From Huaxiibacter chinensis (GTDB lineage Bacteria > Pseudomonadota > Gammaproteobacteria > Enterobacterales > Enterobacteriaceae), in assembly GCF_022171985.1 (NCBI RefSeq), contig NZ_JAJVHF010000003.1, positions 124,001 through 188,000 of the forward strand: a DNA stretch of 64,000 nucleotides, read 5' to 3'. Position numbers and translations under genes: made by a program. This document shows, piece by piece, positions 22,408 through 34,249 of the stretch. The first letter of the stretch is position 1; each line of letters opens with the position of its first letter. Under the pieces are notes generated by a model. The model made no database searches. It saw nothing but the letters and a program-made list of their open reading frames with translations, and was not told the origin of the DNA.

Positions 22408-23850
22408 TTACTCGACGGTCATCACACGCGTGGTATTGGTAGAGCCAATGGTACTCATTACGTCACCCTGGGTAACGATAACGATATCACCGGACACCAG
22501 ATAACCCTTGTCGCGCAGCAGGTTAACCGCATCATTAGCCGCCGCAACGCCATCGTTAGCGCTGTCGAAGTGAACCGGGGTGACGCCGCGATAGAGGGCG
22601 GTCAGGTTCAGGGTACGTTCATGACGCGACATGGCGAAGATAGGCAGGCCGGAGCTGATGCGGGATGTCATCAGCGCGGTACGCCCCGATTCGGTCATGG
22701 TGATGATCGCAGTCACCCCCTTCAGATGGTTTGCCGCATACATCGCCGACATGGAAATCGCTTCTTCCACGTTGTCGAACTGAATGTCCAGACGGTGCTT
22801 AGAGACGTTGATGCTTGGGATCTTCTCAGCGCCCAGGCACACACGCGCCATTGCCGCCACGGTTTCTGCCGGATACTGACCCGCTGCGGTTTCAGCAGAC
22901 AGCATTACGGCATCGGTGCCATCCAGCACGGCGTTGGCGACGTCCATCACTTCGGCGCGCGTTGGCATTGGGTTAGTGATCATCGATTCCATCATCTGGG
23001 TCGCGGTAATCACCGAGCGGTTAAGCTGACGTGCGCGACGAATCAGCGCCTTCTGGATACCCACCAGTTCCGGGTCGCCGATTTCCACGCCCAGGTCGCC
23101 ACGGGCAACCATCACGACGTCTGACGCCAGAATCACATCATCCATCGCATCCTGGCTGCACACTGCTTCTGCACGTTCCACTTTTGCCACGATTTTTGCA
23201 TCGCAACCCGCATCACGCGCCAGACGGCGAGCATAATTCAGATCTTCGCCGCAGCGCGGGAAGGAGACGGCCAGATAGTCCACGCCAATTTGCGCCGCGG
23301 TAATGATGTCCGCTTTGTCTTTTTCGGTAAGCGCTTCCGCAGAGAGGCCACCGCCCAGTTTGTTGATGCCTTTGTTGTTGGAAAGAGGGCCACCGACGGT
23401 CACTTCGGTGAAGACCTGCATGCCCTGAACGTCCAGCACTTTTAACTGCACGCGCCCATCGTCGAGCAGCAGAATATCGCCAGGCACCACGTCAGCCGGG
23501 AGGCCTTTATAGTCGATACCGACGCGCTCTTTATCGCCTTCACCTTTACCCAGGTTGGCGTCGAGAAGGAATTTATCGCCGATGTTAAGGAAAACTTTGC
23601 CTTCTTTAAACGTCGAAACACGGATCTTCGGACCCTGAAGGTCGCCGAGGATGGCCACGTGACGCCCCAGTTTTGCCGCGATCTCACGGACCTTATCTGC
23701 ACGTAATTTGTGATCTTCTGCGGTACCGTGAGAGAAGTTCATGCGCACTACGTTGGCGCCCGCAGCAATAATTTTCTCGAGATTATTATCGCGGTCTGTT
23801 GCCGGGCCTAAGGTAGTAACGATCTTGGTTCTGCGAAGCCTTCTGGACAT
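22408..23850 (-). CDS. pykA: Pyruvate kinase II
   Basis: A 480-residue glycolytic enzyme making pyruvate and ATP from phosphoenolpyruvate and ADP; PykA is the AMP-activated isozyme. The ATG at 23850 gives [19 protein letters not shown], the E. coli start; upstream in-frame codons are not expected to be used. The active-site region [11 protein letters not shown] and the [10 protein letters not shown] loop are intact. It is divergent from nothing but follows hexR on the same strand, and pykA is a known HexR target. Confidence 0.97.
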   Translation of the reverse strand: MSRRLRRTKIVTTLGPATDRDNNLEKIIAAGANVVRMNFSHGTAEDHKLRADKVREIAAKLGRHVAILGDLQGPKIRVSTFKEGKVFLNIGDKFLLDANLGKGEGDKERVGIDYKGLPADVVPGDILLLDDGRVQLKVLDVQGMQVFTEVTVGGPLSNNKGINKLGGGLSAEALTEKDKADIITAAQIGVDYLAVSFPRCGEDLNYARRLARDAGCDAKIVAKVERAEAVCSQDAMDDVILASDVVMVARGDLGVEIGDPELVGIQKALIRRARQLNRSVITATQMMESMITNPMPTRAEVMDVANAVLDGTDAVMLSAETAAGQYPAETVAAMARVCLGAEKIPSINVSKHRLDIQFDNVEEAISMSAMYAANHLKGVTAIITMTESGRTALMTSRISSGLPIFAMSRHERTLNLTALYRGVTPVHFDSANDGVAAANDAVNLLRDKGYLVSGDIVIVTQGDVMSTIGSTNTTRVMTVE

Positions 23851-23980
23851 GTAATACTCCGTTGACTGAAACAACTTTGGTGTTGCGTGAACATAAGATT
23901 CGGTGCTGTGTAAAACTTACCGAATACCGAAAAAAGTAACAACCTTGTTATATAAGATTAGGGACTACCACTCGTTCGAA

Positions 23981-24826
23981 TCACTCTTTATCAAAACGCG
24001 ATTCCTTGAGCGCTTCTTTGACCCGCTTCAAGTTATCTCTGAATTTCGCGCCGCGCCGGAGCGTAAATCCCGTTGCCAGCACGTCAACGACGGTGAGCTG
24101 AGCAAGACGGGAGACCATGGGCATATACATATCCGTGTCTTCCGGCACGTCCAGGGTAATAGCCAGGGTCGCCTCGCGCGAAAGCGGCGTACCCGCGGTG
24201 GTTAATGCGATGACCATGGCATCGTTTTCACGCGCCAGCTGCGCGAGTTCTACCAGGCTTTTGGTGCGCCCGGTATGCGAGATGAGCACAACCACGTCAT
24301 CTTCGTTACAATTCATACAGCTCATGCGTTGCAGCACGATGTCGTCTGAATAAATAATCGGGACGTTAAAACGGAAAAACTTGTTCATGGCATCATGCGC
24401 CACCGCGGCCGAAGAACCTAGCCCAAAAAAGGCGATACGCTTAGCCTGCGTGAGCAGATCCACTGCGCGATTGACCGATGCCATATCCATCGACTGACGG
24501 ACCTGGTCGAGCGTGGCCATCGCGGATTCGAAAATTTTTGCTGTGTAGGCCTCGACGCTGTCGTCTTCATCGACATGGCGATTTACATAAGGTGTCCCGT
24601 TTGCCAGACTTTGTGCCAGATGCAGTTTAAAATCGGGAAAACCCCGGGTATCCAGACTGCGGCAAAAACGGTTCACCGTGGGTTCGCTAACCCCGGACTC
24701 TTGCGCCAGCGCAGCGATGCTTGAATGAATAGCCTGAGCGGGGGAGGCAAGAATAACATCGGCCACTTTTCGCTCGGATTTGCTAAGGTGTTCCAGTTGA
24801 AACTGGATTTTTTCCAGCATGTTCAT
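23981..24826 (-). CDS. hexR: HexR, RpiR-family regulator of Entner-Doudoroff genes
   Basis: A 281-residue regulator with an N-terminal RpiR-type helix-turn-helix (about 1-75, ...SEPTVNRFCRSL) and a C-terminal SIS sugar-phosphate-binding domain (about 125-250, with FFGLGSSAAVAHD). It represses zwf, edd-eda and central carbon genes until it binds 2-keto-3-deoxy-6-phosphogluconate. The start at 24826 gives MNMLEKIQ as in E. coli. It ends eight residues earlier than E. coli HexR (289), outside the conserved domains. It is divergent from zwf, its target. Confidence 0.95.
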   Translation of the reverse strand: MNMLEKIQFQLEHLSKSERKVADVILASPAQAIHSSIAALAQESGVSEPTVNRFCRSLDTRGFPDFKLHLAQSLANGTPYVNRHVDEDDSVEAYTAKIFESAMATLDQVRQSMDMASVNRAVDLLTQAKRIAFFGLGSSAAVAHDAMNKFFRFNVPIIYSDDIVLQRMSCMNCNEDDVVVLISHTGRTKSLVELAQLARENDAMVIALTTAGTPLSREATLAITLDVPEDTDMYMPMVSRLAQLTVVDVLATGFTLRRGAKFRDNLKRVKEALKESRFDKE

Positions 24827-25062
24827 TATGACAAAACGCTCGCGGGTGGAAACGATTTCATAAATTGATGAAATCATAATTCGAATTAGCAAGAATATAC
24901 CCCTGCGCCGTGGCATAAGGGTAATGAACGTGCAGAAATGTCGTTGTTTTTTTTCATTACTTGATCGCTGTCGGGTTTTGACGACAACCTGACTGAACAA
25001 TGATTCGCCCGTTTCATGCCGACTGCCGAGCCTGCTGTCGAAAAAGGGCGCAATTTCGCGTT

Positions 25063-25081
25063 ATCGCACGCGAGGTTAAGC
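25063..25081 (+). promoter_or_regulatory. SoxS/MarA/Rob box upstream of zwf
   Basis: ATCGCACGCGAGGTTAAGC matches the consensus AYnGCACnnWnnRYYAAAY at 17 of 19 positions. It has the same location and sequence type as the known E. coli zwf soxbox, fitting induction of NADPH supply under superoxide stress. Confidence 0.75.
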
Positions 25082-25121
25082 GCTAATGGTTTCGGGAATG
25101 ACGTAAAAGCAGTACAGTGCA

Positions 25122-25138
25122 TTGTAATAAAATTACAA
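25122..25138. promoter_or_regulatory. HexR operator upstream of zwf
   Basis: TTGTAATAAAATTACAA is a near-perfect palindrome and matches the reported HexR motif TGTAAT-n3-ATTACA. It lies 45 bases before the zwf start, close to hexR itself, as expected for repression. Confidence 0.8.
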
Positions 25139-25183
25139 CGATTCCTGGCACAAGCATCAGGATATCTAACTGAGGAGAATGAC

Positions 25184-26659
25184 ATGGCGGTAACGCAAAC
25201 AGCCCAGGCATGTGACCTGGTCATTTTCGGCGCGAAAGGCGATCTTGCACGCCGTAAATTGCTGCCTTCCCTGTATCAACTGGAAAAAGCAGGCCAGCTC
25301 CATCCGGATACGCGTATCCTGGGCGTAGGGCGTGCTGACTGGGATAAAGACGCTTACACCCAGGTGGTGCGTGAAGCGCTTGAAACCTTCATGAAAGAGA
25401 AAATCGACGAGAGCCTGTGGGATTCCCTCAGTGGCCGTCTTGATTTCTGCAATCTCGACGTGAACGACGTTAAGGCGTTTACCCGTCTGGGCGATATGCT
25501 TGACCAGGAAAATCGCGTCACGATTAACTATTTTGCCATGCCGCCAGGCACCTTCGGCGCGATCTGTAAAGGCCTCGGCGAAGCGAAGCTGAACGCCAAG
25601 CCCGCGCGCGTCGTCATGGAAAAACCGCTCGGAAATTCGCTGGCGACCTCACGTGAAATCAACGATCAGGTGGGCGAATATTTCGAAGAGTGCCAGGTGT
25701 ATCGTATTGACCACTACCTGGGCAAAGAGACCGTTCTGAACCTGCTGGCGCTGCGTTTTGCCAACTCGCTGTTTGCCAACAACTGGGATAACCGCACCAT
25801 CGACCACGTTGAAATTACGGTGGCCGAAGAGGTGGGGATTGAAGGGCGCTGGGGTTATTTTGACCAGGCCGGTCAGATGCGCGACATGATCCAGAACCAC
25901 CTGTTGCAAATCCTGTGCATGATTGCCATGTCTCCGCCGTCCGACCTCTCTGCTGACAACATTCGCGATGAAAAAGTGAAAGTGCTGAAATCGCTGCGCC
26001 GTATCGATCGCTCGAACGTGCGTGAAAAAACGGTCCGTGGTCAGTACACCTCTGGTTTTGCTCAGGGCAAAAAAGTCCCTGGCTATCTGGAAGAAGAGGG
26101 CGCGAACAAGTCCAGCAACACGGAGACCTTCGTTGCGATTCGCGTGGATATTGATAACTGGCGCTGGGCGGGGGTTCCGTTCTATCTGCGCACCGGCAAA
26201 CGTCTGCCAACCAAATGTTCAGAGGTCGTGGTCTACTTTAAAAACCCGGAACTGAACCTGTTTAAAGAGTCCTGGCAGGAGCTGCCGCAGAACAAACTGA
26301 CCATTCGTCTGCAGCCTGACGAAGGGGTGGATATTCAGGTGCTGAATAAGGTGCCGGGTCTGGACCATAAGCATAACCTGCAGACCACCAAGCTCGATCT
26401 GAGCTACTCCGAAACCTTCAATGAAACGCATCTGGCCGACGCCTATGAGCGCCTGCTGCTGGAAACCATGCGCGGCATTCAGGCGCTGTTCGTGCGTCGT
26501 GATGAGGTAGAGGAAGCCTGGAAATGGGTAGATTCAATCACTGAAGCCTGGGCGGCGGATCAGGATGCGCCAAAACCGTATCAGGCCGGCACCTGGGGGC
26601 CTGTCGCTTCCGTTGCGATGATCACCCGTGATGGCCGTTCCTGGAACGAGTTCGAGTAA
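25184..26659 (+). CDS. zwf: Glucose-6-phosphate dehydrogenase
   Basis: A 491-residue enzyme making 6-phosphogluconolactone and NADPH, the entry to both the pentose phosphate and Entner-Doudoroff pathways. The N-terminal nucleotide-binding [12 protein letters not shown] (about 15-26) and the active-site [10 protein letters not shown] (about 175-184) are intact. I chose the ATG at 25184, with TGAGGAGAA just upstream; the long in-frame extension covers the operator region and is not coding. Same length as E. coli Zwf. Confidence 0.98.
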   Translation: MAVTQTAQACDLVIFGAKGDLARRKLLPSLYQLEKAGQLHPDTRILGVGRADWDKDAYTQVVREALETFMKEKIDESLWDSLSGRLDFCNLDVNDVKAFTRLGDMLDQENRVTINYFAMPPGTFGAICKGLGEAKLNAKPARVVMEKPLGNSLATSREINDQVGEYFEECQVYRIDHYLGKETVLNLLALRFANSLFANNWDNRTIDHVEITVAEEVGIEGRWGYFDQAGQMRDMIQNHLLQILCMIAMSPPSDLSADNIRDEKVKVLKSLRRIDRSNVREKTVRGQYTSGFAQGKKVPGYLEEEGANKSSNTETFVAIRVDIDNWRWAGVPFYLRTGKRLPTKCSEVVVYFKNPELNLFKESWQELPQNKLTIRLQPDEGVDIQVLNKVPGLDHKHNLQTTKLDLSYSETFNETHLADAYERLLLETMRGIQALFVRRDEVEEAWKWVDSITEAWAADQDAPKPYQAGTWGPVASVAMITRDGRSWNEFE

Positions 26660-26683
26660 GCCTGTCGGTAATCCAAACGGGTT

Positions 26684-26699
26684 ATTTTACCGGTAACAT
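26684..26699. promoter_or_regulatory. GntR operator upstream of edd
   Basis: ATTTTACCGGTAACAT differs by one base from the palindromic GntR consensus ATGTTACCGGTAACAT. It lies between zwf and edd, where E. coli has gluconate-responsive control of edd-eda. Confidence 0.75.
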
Positions 26700-26736
26700 G
26701 ATCTGACACAGATTCTGGCCCACTTTTTAATCATTT

Positions 26737-26772
26737 AAGCTCCGTGTGGATTCACCCACGGAGCTTTTTTTA
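26737..26772 (+). terminator. Rho-independent terminator after zwf
   Basis: The stem AAGCTCCGTG / CACGGAGCTT is followed by a T-run of seven. It lies downstream of the GntR site and before the edd promoter region. Confidence 0.85.
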
Positions 26773-26814
26773 TTACACTGGTGACAGTGATTTTGCCCCC
26801 TGGCTCCGGACTGC

Positions 26815-26828
26815 AAGCGTTTCAGCCG
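26815..26828. promoter_or_regulatory. Candidate Cra (FruR) site upstream of edd
   Basis: AAGCGTTTCAGCCG reads CGGCTGAAACGCTT on the other strand, matching the Cra core GCTGAAACG-TT. Cra is known to repress edd-eda in E. coli. It is about 65 bases before the edd start. Confidence 0.6.
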
Positions 26829-26893
26829 TGTTAATACTTACGACTTACCTTGTTAACATCCCGGATCCGGAGAGATAAATTTTAGGAGCCGCT

Positions 26894-28705
26894 ATGAATC
26901 CAGTAATGTTACGGGTAACAAATCGTATTATCGAACGCTCTAAAAAGACACGCTCTGCCTACCTCGCACGCATCGAGCAGGCCAAAACGGATACAGTCCA
27001 TCGTTCACAGCTGGCCTGTGGCAACCTGGCCCACGGTTTCGCCGCCTGTCAGCCAGACGATAAAGCGTCGCTGAAAAGCATGCTGCGTAACAATATTGCG
27101 ATCATCACCTCTTATAACGACATGCTCTCGGCGCACCAGCCCTACGAGCACTATCCGGAAATTATTCGTAAAGCGCTGCACAGCGCCAATGCCGTCGGGC
27201 AGGTGGCTGGTGGCGTGCCGGCCATGTGCGACGGTGTGACGCAAGGGCAGGATGGCATGGAATTGTCCCTGCTGAGCCGCGAAGTCATCGCCATGTCCGC
27301 TGCGGTTGGCCTGTCGCACAATATGTTTGACGGTGCGTTGTACCTGGGCGTCTGCGATAAGATTGTCCCGGGGCTGGCCATGGCGGCGCTGTCGTTTGGT
27401 CACTTGCCTGCCATCTTTGTGCCGTCCGGTCCGATGGCGAGCGGCTTGCCGAACAAAGAAAAAGTCCGAATTCGTCAGCTCTATGCCGAAGGCAAGGCCG
27501 ATCGCGCGGCACTGCTGGAAGCCGAAGCCGCGTCCTATCACGCGCCCGGCACCTGCACGTTTTACGGCACCGCCAACACCAACCAGATGGTGGTGGAATT
27601 TATGGGGATGCAGTTGCCTGGCTCGTCGTTCATTCAGCCTGATGCCCCTCTTCGCCAGGCGTTAACCGAGGCGGCAGCGCGTCAGGTGACCCGTCTGACG
27701 GGCAACGGCAACGAGTGGATGCCGCTGGGTAAAATGGTCGACGAAAAAGTGATCGTCAACGGGATTGTGGCGCTGCTGGCAACCGGTGGGTCAACTAACC
27801 ACACCATGCACCTGGTGGCGATGGCGCGCGCGGCGGGTATTTTAATCAACTGGGATGATTTCTCGGAGATCTCCTCCGTGGTGCCCCTGATGGCGCGCCT
27901 TTATCCTAATGGTCCCGCTGATATTAACCACTTCCAGGCGGCGGGCGGGGTGCCTGTCTTGATCCGTGAACTGTTGAAAGGCGGATTACTGCACGAAGAC
28001 GTGAATACTGTCGCAGGTCATGGCCTGCAGCGTTATACCCTTGAACCGTGGCTGAACAACGGCGAGCTGGACTGGCGCGAAGGGGCGCAGGATTCGCTGG
28101 ATAAGCAGGTCATTGCCACCTTTGAACACCCGTTCTCTCACCATGGCGGTACCAAAGTGCTGAGCGGTAACCTGGGACGCGCGGTGATGAAAACCTCTGC
28201 CGTACCGGAAGAGAACCAGATTATCGAAGCCCCGGCCGTGGTATTTGAAAGCCAGCACGACGTTTTACCGGCCTTCGATGCGGGCTTGCTCGACAAGGAT
28301 TGCGTCGTTGTGGTGCGCCATCAGGGGCCAAAAGCGAACGGCATGCCAGAATTACATAAACTTATGCCGCCACTTGGTGTATTATTGGACCGCCGTTTCA
28401 AAATTGCACTTGTTACCGATGGACGACTCTCCGGCGCATCGGGTAAAGTACCTTCTGCAATTCATGTGACCCCCGAAGCATACGATGGTGGGTTACTGGC
28501 AAAAGTCCGCGATGGAGACCTCATCCGCGTGAATGGCCAGACAGGTGAACTGACCCTGCTGGTGGATGAAGCAGAACTTGAATCCCGCAAGCCGCATATT
28601 CCTGACCTGAGCGCGTCGCGTGTGGGAACAGGACGCGAAATGTTCAGTGCGCTGCGTGAGAAACTCTCCGGGGCTGAACAGGGCGCAACCTGTATTACGT
28701 TTTAA
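26894..28705 (+). CDS. edd: 6-Phosphogluconate dehydratase
   Basis: A 603-residue iron-sulfur dehydratase of the IlvD/Edd family. It converts 6-phosphogluconate to 2-keto-3-deoxy-6-phosphogluconate, the first step of the Entner-Doudoroff path. The conserved [13 protein letters not shown] and [12 protein letters not shown] regions and the cluster-binding cysteines (PAMCDG, YLGVCDK) are present. Length equals E. coli Edd. TTAGGAG precedes the ATG. eda lies 37 bases downstream, giving the classic edd-eda operon. Confidence 0.98.
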   Translation: MNPVMLRVTNRIIERSKKTRSAYLARIEQAKTDTVHRSQLACGNLAHGFAACQPDDKASLKSMLRNNIAIITSYNDMLSAHQPYEHYPEIIRKALHSANAVGQVAGGVPAMCDGVTQGQDGMELSLLSREVIAMSAAVGLSHNMFDGALYLGVCDKIVPGLAMAALSFGHLPAIFVPSGPMASGLPNKEKVRIRQLYAEGKADRAALLEAEAASYHAPGTCTFYGTANTNQMVVEFMGMQLPGSSFIQPDAPLRQALTEAAARQVTRLTGNGNEWMPLGKMVDEKVIVNGIVALLATGGSTNHTMHLVAMARAAGILINWDDFSEISSVVPLMARLYPNGPADINHFQAAGGVPVLIRELLKGGLLHEDVNTVAGHGLQRYTLEPWLNNGELDWREGAQDSLDKQVIATFEHPFSHHGGTKVLSGNLGRAVMKTSAVPEENQIIEAPAVVFESQHDVLPAFDAGLLDKDCVVVVRHQGPKANGMPELHKLMPPLGVLLDRRFKIALVTDGRLSGASGKVPSAIHVTPEAYDGGLLAKVRDGDLIRVNGQTGELTLLVDEAELESRKPHIPDLSASRVGTGREMFSALREKLSGAEQGATCITF

Positions 28706-28742
28706 GACGAAAGATTTATCGATCTGGCGAGAGAAAACTCTG

Positions 28743-29384
28743 ATGAAAAACTGGAAAACAAGTGCAGAAGCAATCCTGACCACGGGTCCTGTAGTCCCGG
28801 TTATCGTGGTAAATAAGCTGGAACACGCGGTGCCGATGGCGAAAGCGTTAGTGGCCGGTGGCGTGCGTGTTCTGGAAGTAACGCTGCGTACTGCCTGTGC
28901 CATGGACGCGATACGCGCCATTGCGAAAGACGTGCCGGATGCCATTATTGGTGCAGGAACGGTGCTGAATCCTCAGCAGCTGGCGGAAGTGACTGAAGCA
29001 GGCGCGCAGTTCGCCATCAGCCCAGGCCTGACCGAGCCTCTGCTGAAAGCGGCAACGGAAGGGACTATCCCGCTGATCCCGGGCATCAGCACGGTTTCTG
29101 AACTGATGCTGGGTATGGACTACGGTCTGAAAGAGTTTAAATTCTTCCCGGCAGAAGCCAACGGCGGCACCAAAGCGCTGCAGGCCATCGCAGGGCCGTT
29201 CTCTCAGGTGCGTTTCTGCCCGACCGGCGGTATTTCTCCTGCCAACTACCGCGATTACCTGGCGCTGAAAAGCGTGCTGTGTATTGGTGGCTCCTGGCTG
29301 GTGCCGGCGGATGCGCTGGAAGCAGGCGACTGGGATCGCATCACTAAGCTGGCGCGTGAAGCTGTCGAAGGCGCGAAGCAGTAA
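28743..29384 (+). CDS. eda: KDPG / 2-keto-4-hydroxyglutarate aldolase
   Basis: A 213-residue class I aldolase forming a TIM-barrel trimer. It splits 2-keto-3-deoxy-6-phosphogluconate into pyruvate and glyceraldehyde 3-phosphate. The Schiff-base lysine lies in [11 protein letters not shown] (Lys near 133), and the general-base Glu in VLEVTLRT (near 45). The ATG at 28743 is preferred because it gives [12 protein letters not shown], as in E. coli. A terminator follows. Confidence 0.98.
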   Translation: MKNWKTSAEAILTTGPVVPVIVVNKLEHAVPMAKALVAGGVRVLEVTLRTACAMDAIRAIAKDVPDAIIGAGTVLNPQQLAEVTEAGAQFAISPGLTEPLLKAATEGTIPLIPGISTVSELMLGMDYGLKEFKFFPAEANGGTKALQAIAGPFSQVRFCPTGGISPANYRDYLALKSVLCIGGSWLVPADALEAGDWDRITKLAREAVEGAKQ

Positions 29385-29392
29385 AGCAGACG

Positions 29393-29420
29393 AAAAAACG
29401 GGCCATCTGGCCCGTTTTGT
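29393..29420. terminator. Bidirectional terminator between eda and purT
   Basis: AAAAAACGGGCC atct GGCCCGTTTTG is a seven-base GC stem with an A-run on the left and T-run on the right, serving both converging genes. Confidence 0.85.
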
Positions 29421-30598
29421 TATCCTTCCACCTTCACGCTTGCCGCGGCCATCTTCGCCCGTTCAATGGCATCTTCGACGTTATCGGCCATCGCTAATGC
29501 CACCCCTAAACGGCGCACGCCATCTATTTCAGGCTTACCAAACAAACGAATCTGCATACCCGCACCCAGCGCGCCATCCACGCGATCGAAGGTGACGTCC
29601 TGGCTGGTCAATTGCGGCAGGATCACCGCCGAGGCTGCCGGACCGTACTGACGAATGCCGCCTGTCGGCAACCCAAGGAACGCGCGCACGTGCAGGGCAA
29701 ATTCCGACAGATCTTGTGAGATCAGCGTCACCATGCCGGTGTCATGCGGACGAGGGGAGACTTCACTGAAGACAACCTCATCACCGCAGACAAAGAGTTC
29801 CACGCCAAACAAGCCATATCCTCCCAGCGCCAGCACGACGTCGCGGGCGATCTCCTGGGCACGTTTTAACGCCAGGGCGCTCATCTGCTGCGGCTGCCAG
29901 GATTCGCGATAATCCCCGTCCTCCTGACGATGTCCAATCGGATCGCAGAAATGCACGCCATCGACGGCATTGACGGTCAGAAGCGTAATCTCGAAATCAA
30001 AGGCAACAACGCCCTCGACAATGACCCGTCCGGCTCCGGCACGTCCGCCACGTTGCGCGTAATCCCACGCGGTATCCAGGCTTTCGGCATCGCGGATAAA
30101 GCTCTGGCCTTTACCGGATGAGCTCATTACAGGCTTAATGATGCACGGGAACCCTATCTCGTCGACAGCGCGTAAAAACGCCGCTTTATCCTCCGCAAAA
30201 CGATAGGCTGAGGTGGGGAGCGATAAGGTTTCGGCCGCCAGACGCCGAATACCTTCCCGGTTCATGGTCAGCTTCGCCGCCCGGGCGCAGGGGACCACGC
30301 GTTGTCCTTGCGCTTCCAGCGCCAGCAGGGTATCGGTGGCGATGGCTTCAATTTCCGGGACGACATAATCAGGCTTTTCCTGTTCGATAAGCGTACGCAA
30401 GGCATCCGCATCGAGCATATTGATAACGTGCGAGCGATGGGCGACGTGCATCGCAGGTGCGTTGGCATAACGATCAACGGCAATCACCTCGATACCCATT
30501 CGCTGGCATTCAATGGCCACTTCTTTGCCCAGCTCACCCGAACCCAGCAGCATCACACGCGTCGCGGACGGACGCAAAGCAGTTCCCAAACGAGTCAT
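29420..30598 (-). CDS. purT: Phosphoribosylglycinamide formyltransferase 2 (PurT)
   Basis: A 392-residue ATP-grasp enzyme that formylates glycinamide ribonucleotide with formate and ATP in purine synthesis. The N-terminal [12 protein letters not shown] (about 19-30), the ATP-grasp loop SSSGKGQS (about 158-165) and the metal-binding [17 protein letters not shown] segment ([12 protein letters not shown]) are present. A PurR box lies just upstream. It is convergent with eda. Confidence 0.97.
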   Translation of the reverse strand: MTRLGTALRPSATRVMLLGSGELGKEVAIECQRMGIEVIAVDRYANAPAMHVAHRSHVINMLDADALRTLIEQEKPDYVVPEIEAIATDTLLALEAQGQRVVPCARAAKLTMNREGIRRLAAETLSLPTSAYRFAEDKAAFLRAVDEIGFPCIIKPVMSSSGKGQSFIRDAESLDTAWDYAQRGGRAGAGRVIVEGVVAFDFEITLLTVNAVDGVHFCDPIGHRQEDGDYRESWQPQQMSALALKRAQEIARDVVLALGGYGLFGVELFVCGDEVVFSEVSPRPHDTGMVTLISQDLSEFALHVRAFLGLPTGGIRQYGPAASAVILPQLTSQDVTFDRVDGALGAGMQIRLFGKPEIDGVRRLGVALAMADNVEDAIERAKMAAASVKVEG

Positions 30599-30631
30599 AA
30601 AATCCCCCTGAAAAAGTTGCGCGCAGTATAA

Positions 30632-30647
30632 ACGAAAACGTTTGCGT
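30632..30647. promoter_or_regulatory. PurR operator upstream of purT
   Basis: Read on the minus strand, ACGCAAACGTTTTCGT matches the PurR consensus ANGCAANCGNTTNCNT at every defined position. It is about 35 bases before the purT start, fitting repression by purines. Confidence 0.85.
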
Positions 30648-30767
30648 CTGTCTTGCCTGCGGCGGAATTGTGGCCCAGGAATTTGCGCTTCTTTAGCGGG
30701 GGAAGACGTTTCCTGACACCTTCTCGCTTAGTCTGAACAATACATGCACCGTTTAGTGAGGAAATCT

Positions 30768-31418
30768 ATGTCAGGCTGGATGAAACAATTGCAATCTGTG
30801 TTGGGGTCAAAAGGACCGGCATCGGGGGAGCAGGGGCTGAGCAAAATGCTGGTTCCGGGTGCTCTGGGCGGCCTTGCGGGGCTGCTGGTAGCGAATAAAT
30901 CGTCGCGTAAACTGCTGACAAAATATGGCACAGGCGCGCTGCTGGCAGGCGGCGGGGCGGTAGCCGGAACGGTGTTATGGAATAAATACAAGGACAAGAT
31001 CCGCGCTGCGCATCAGGGTGAGCCAGACTTCGGTCAGCAAAGCTCCGCGCTTGATGAACGTACGGAGCGACTCATTCTTGCGCTGGTGTTTGCCGCCAGA
31101 AGCGATGGCCATATTGATGACAGCGAACGTGCCGCCATTGAATCACAGTTGCGTGAAGCGGGAGTGGAAAATGAGGGACGGGCCCTTATCGCCCAGGCTA
31201 TTGAGCAACCTCTCGATCCGCAACGGCTGGCTAATGGCGTAAAAAATGAAGAGGAAGCGCTGGAACTCTATTTTCTGAGTTGCGCGGCTATCGACATCGA
31301 TCACTTTATGGAACGCAGCTATCTGCAGGGTCTGGGCGATGCCCTGAAGATCCCTCAGGACGTGCGCGAAGGGATCGAAAACGACATTAAACAGCAAAAA
31401 CAGGCGTTACCGGGTTAA
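30768..31418 (+). CDS. yebE: Inner membrane protein YebE (DUF533)
   Basis: A 216-residue protein with a glycine-rich membrane segment (about 29-45, [15 protein letters not shown]) and a second hydrophobic stretch (about 58-72), followed by an acidic soluble domain. The soluble part contains a TerB-like helical region ([22 protein letters not shown]). The ATG at 30768 follows GTGAGGA. In E. coli yebE is in the Cpx envelope-stress group. yebF and yebG, its E. coli neighbours, are missing here. Confidence 0.92.
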   Translation: MSGWMKQLQSVLGSKGPASGEQGLSKMLVPGALGGLAGLLVANKSSRKLLTKYGTGALLAGGGAVAGTVLWNKYKDKIRAAHQGEPDFGQQSSALDERTERLILALVFAARSDGHIDDSERAAIESQLREAGVENEGRALIAQAIEQPLDPQRLANGVKNEEEALELYFLSCAAIDIDHFMERSYLQGLGDALKIPQDVREGIENDIKQQKQALPG

Positions 31419-31505
31419 AAATTCCCACTGGCTATCACGTTTCGCTTGCATCATGCGTGTGTTTTGCCACCCTTATAGGGTGTAAAACGTAAAAGAATAA
31501 CTGAT

Positions 31506-33566
31506 ATGCCTCCAAAAGCCCGACGCATTCCCAAAGCGATCGTCACCCATGGCGATACGCGCACAGACAACTACTACTGGCTGCGGGACGACTCTCGCTC
31601 GCAGCCAGAGGTTCTCGACTACCTGCATCAGGAAAACGACTATGGCCGACAGGTCATGGAAAGCCAGCAAGCGCTTCAGGATACATTGTTGAGCGAAATG
31701 ATCGCGCGCGTTCCCCAGCGCGATATCTCCGCTCCCTGGACCAAAAACGGCTACCGCTATCGGCATATTTACGAGCCGGGACAGGAATATGCGATTTATC
31801 AGCGCCAATCCGTGCTCAGTGCCGAGTGGGATGAGTGGGAAACGCTGCTGGATGCTAACCAGCGCGCTGCGCACAGCGAGTTCTATACGCTGGGGGGCAT
31901 GGCCGTCTCACCTGACAACACCATTATGGCGCTGGCCGAGGATTATCTCTCCCGTCGCCAGTACGGCCTGCGGTTTCGCAATCTGGAATCCGGAAACTGG
32001 TATCCAGAAATGCTGGATAACGTCTCGTCCGACTTTGTCTGGGGAAATGACTCCGAGACGGTCTACTACATCAAGAAACATGCCTCTACGCTGTTGCCCT
32101 ACCAGGTGTGGCGGCATACGGTGGGCACCTCCGCGACGGATGACGAGCTGGTATATGAAGAAAAAGACGAGACGTTTTACGTCAGTCTTTCTAAAACAAC
32201 CTCGCGACATTACGTGATGATCTACCTTGCCAGCGCGACCACCACCGAGGTTCTGCTGCTGGATGCCGAACTACCCGACGCCCAGCCGCTCTGCTTCCTG
32301 CCGCGGCGTAAAGATCATGAATACAGTCTGGATCATTTCCAGCATTCGTTTTATTTGCGTTCGAACCGTGAAGGTAAAAACTTCGGTCTTTACAAAACAA
32401 AAGTGCGCGATGAACGCAAATGGGAAGTGCTGATCCCGGCACGCGAAAACGTGATGCTGGAAGGATTTACCCTGTTCACTGACTGGCTGGTGGTTGAGGA
32501 GCGTCAGCGCGGCCTCACCAGCATCCGCCAGATCAACCGTAAAACCCGCGAAGTGACGGGCATCGCCTTTGACGATCCGGCCTACGTGACCTGGATTGGC
32601 TTTAACCCTGAGCCTGAGTCTTCACGCCTGCGTTACGGCTATTCATCGATGACCACCCCGGACACCCTGTTTGAACTCGATATGGATACCGGGCAGCGCC
32701 GGGTGTTGAAGCAGGCCGACGTAGCGGGATTCGACTCCAGCCTTTACCGCAGCGAGCACGTGTGGGTGAAGGCGCGGGACGGTGTGGAAGTGCCCGTGTC
32801 GCTGGTGTATCGCATCGACTGCTTCCGCCAGGGGACCAATCCGCTGCTGGTATATGGCTACGGCTCGTATGGCTCCAGTATGGATGCCGATTTTAGCAGC
32901 AGCCGACTCAGCCTGCTCGACAGGGGCTTTGTCTATGCTATTGCCCACATTCGCGGCGGCGGCGAGCTGGGACAGCACTGGTATGAAAACGGCAAATTCC
33001 TCAAGAAGAAAAATACCTTTAACGACTACCTCGACGTGTGTGATGCCCTGCTCGCGCAAGGCTATGGCGACCGGGGGCGTTGCTTTGGTATGGGAGGCAG
33101 CGCCGGGGGGATGCTGATGGGGGCGGTTATCAATGCCCGTCCTGACCTGTTCAAAGGTATCGTCGCGCAGGTTCCGTTTGTCGATGTGGTCACCACCATG
33201 CTGGATGAGTCCATTCCCCTTACCACCGGCGAGTTTGAAGAGTGGGGGAATCCGCAGGATGAAGTCTATTACCACTATATGCTGGAATACAGCCCGTACG
33301 ATAACGTAGAGGCAAAAGCCTATCCGCACATGCTGGTAACGACCGGGTTACATGACTCCCAGGTGCAGTACTGGGAGCCGGCAAAATGGGTGGCCAAACT
33401 GCGGGAGCTAAAAACGGATGACAATCTACTTCTGCTCTGCACGGACATGGATTCGGGCCACGGCGGGAAGTCGGGCCGTTTCAAATCCTACGAAGGGGTA
33501 GCGCTGGAATATGCCTTCCTCATTGGCCTGGCGCAGGGCAGTTTGCCAGGTCCACAGGAGGATTAA
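31506..33566 (+). CDS. ptrB: Oligopeptidase B (protease II)
   Basis: A 686-residue cytoplasmic serine peptidase of the S9 (prolyl oligopeptidase) family that cuts small peptides after Lys or Arg. An N-terminal beta-propeller (about 70-400) precedes the alpha/beta-hydrolase domain. The nucleophile Ser lies in MGGSAGGML (near residue 532), and the catalytic His in [10 protein letters not shown] (near 650). The last four bases overlap the end of the convergent exoX. Confidence 0.97.
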   Translation: MPPKARRIPKAIVTHGDTRTDNYYWLRDDSRSQPEVLDYLHQENDYGRQVMESQQALQDTLLSEMIARVPQRDISAPWTKNGYRYRHIYEPGQEYAIYQRQSVLSAEWDEWETLLDANQRAAHSEFYTLGGMAVSPDNTIMALAEDYLSRRQYGLRFRNLESGNWYPEMLDNVSSDFVWGNDSETVYYIKKHASTLLPYQVWRHTVGTSATDDELVYEEKDETFYVSLSKTTSRHYVMIYLASATTTEVLLLDAELPDAQPLCFLPRRKDHEYSLDHFQHSFYLRSNREGKNFGLYKTKVRDERKWEVLIPARENVMLEGFTLFTDWLVVEERQRGLTSIRQINRKTREVTGIAFDDPAYVTWIGFNPEPESSRLRYGYSSMTTPDTLFELDMDTGQRRVLKQADVAGFDSSLYRSEHVWVKARDGVEVPVSLVYRIDCFRQGTNPLLVYGYGSYGSSMDADFSSSRLSLLDRGFVYAIAHIRGGGELGQHWYENGKFLKKKNTFNDYLDVCDALLAQGYGDRGRCFGMGGSAGGMLMGAVINARPDLFKGIVAQVPFVDVVTTMLDESIPLTTGEFEEWGNPQDEVYYHYMLEYSPYDNVEAKAYPHMLVTTGLHDSQVQYWEPAKWVAKLRELKTDDNLLLLCTDMDSGHGGKSGRFKSYEGVALEYAFLIGLAQGSLPGPQED

Positions 33567-34225
33567 GCCTCGTCCAGATAGTGGCGAAGCGTCAGGCGCA
33601 ATTCGGGGCTCATTTTGTCGAGGTTATTGTATAACCAGCGTAAATATCCCGGGTCACGTTGCGCCACTTCCGAGACCGCTTTGCCACGATACTTACCAAA
33701 GGTAAAGGTGGTCAACAGCGCAGGGCGTCCGGTGATCGTCACCATATCGTCTGGCGTCCAGCCCGAGACATTCATGATATCGATAAGCAGTGCGGCGGTA
33801 ATATAGCAGTCGTACAACGCGCGGTGGTGGTGCAACCCCTCAGGCGTTTTGACGCTGAGCTTGCGGGAGTTATACAACGCCATATTACTGTATTTGATCC
33901 CCGGCCATAAACGGCGCGCCAGCTTCATCGTACATATCCACTCGCCGGGCATCTCTGGCAGGACGCGACGGTCAAAGCTGGCGTTATGCGCTACATACCA
34001 TGTGCTGCCGTAGTAGTGCGGAATAACGTCTTCAATCCAGGGTTTATCGGCCACCATGGATTCGGTGATCCGGTGAATCGCCATCGCCTGCGGACTGATT
34101 GGACGATCGGGACGAACCAGATGGCTCACAGGATTGACGATCTGTCCGTCGATAACGTCGACAGACGCGACTTCCACAATCCCGCCCTGAAGGTCGCAGG
34201 TTTCGGTATCGATGACGCGTAGCAT
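33563..34225 (-). CDS. exoX: Exodeoxyribonuclease X (host copy)
   Basis: A 220-residue DnaQ-family (DEDD) 3'-5' exonuclease acting in DNA repair and mismatch repair. Exo I appears as VIDTET (about 4-9), Exo II as AHNASFDRR (about 82-90) and Exo III as HHHRALYDC (about 132-140). It overlaps ptrB by four bases tail to tail. A diverged copy is carried by the prophage about 10 kb away (43791-44447). Confidence 0.96.
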   Translation of the reverse strand: MLRVIDTETCDLQGGIVEVASVDVIDGQIVNPVSHLVRPDRPISPQAMAIHRITESMVADKPWIEDVIPHYYGSTWYVAHNASFDRRVLPEMPGEWICTMKLARRLWPGIKYSNMALYNSRKLSVKTPEGLHHHRALYDCYITAALLIDIMNVSGWTPDDMVTITGRPALLTTFTFGKYRGKAVSEVAQRDPGYLRWLYNNLDKMSPELRLTLRHYLDEA

Positions 34226-34249
34226 TGCACACTCCTGGCCGTAAAAGGC

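Larger units (their letters stand above)
24827..25183 (+). promoter_or_regulatory. hexR-zwf intergenic control region
   Basis: This 357-base region has no gene but two clear sites for zwf. A MarA/SoxS/Rob box (25063-25081) and a HexR palindrome (25122-25138) are listed separately. Together they suggest that zwf answers to both oxidative stress and sugar-acid catabolism. The region nearest hexR is AT-rich and probably holds its promoter. Confidence 0.7.

Noticed and set aside
22399..23124. 241-codon open frame antisense to pykA
   Set aside because: His/Arg-rich shadow of pykA, without motifs or ribosome-binding site.
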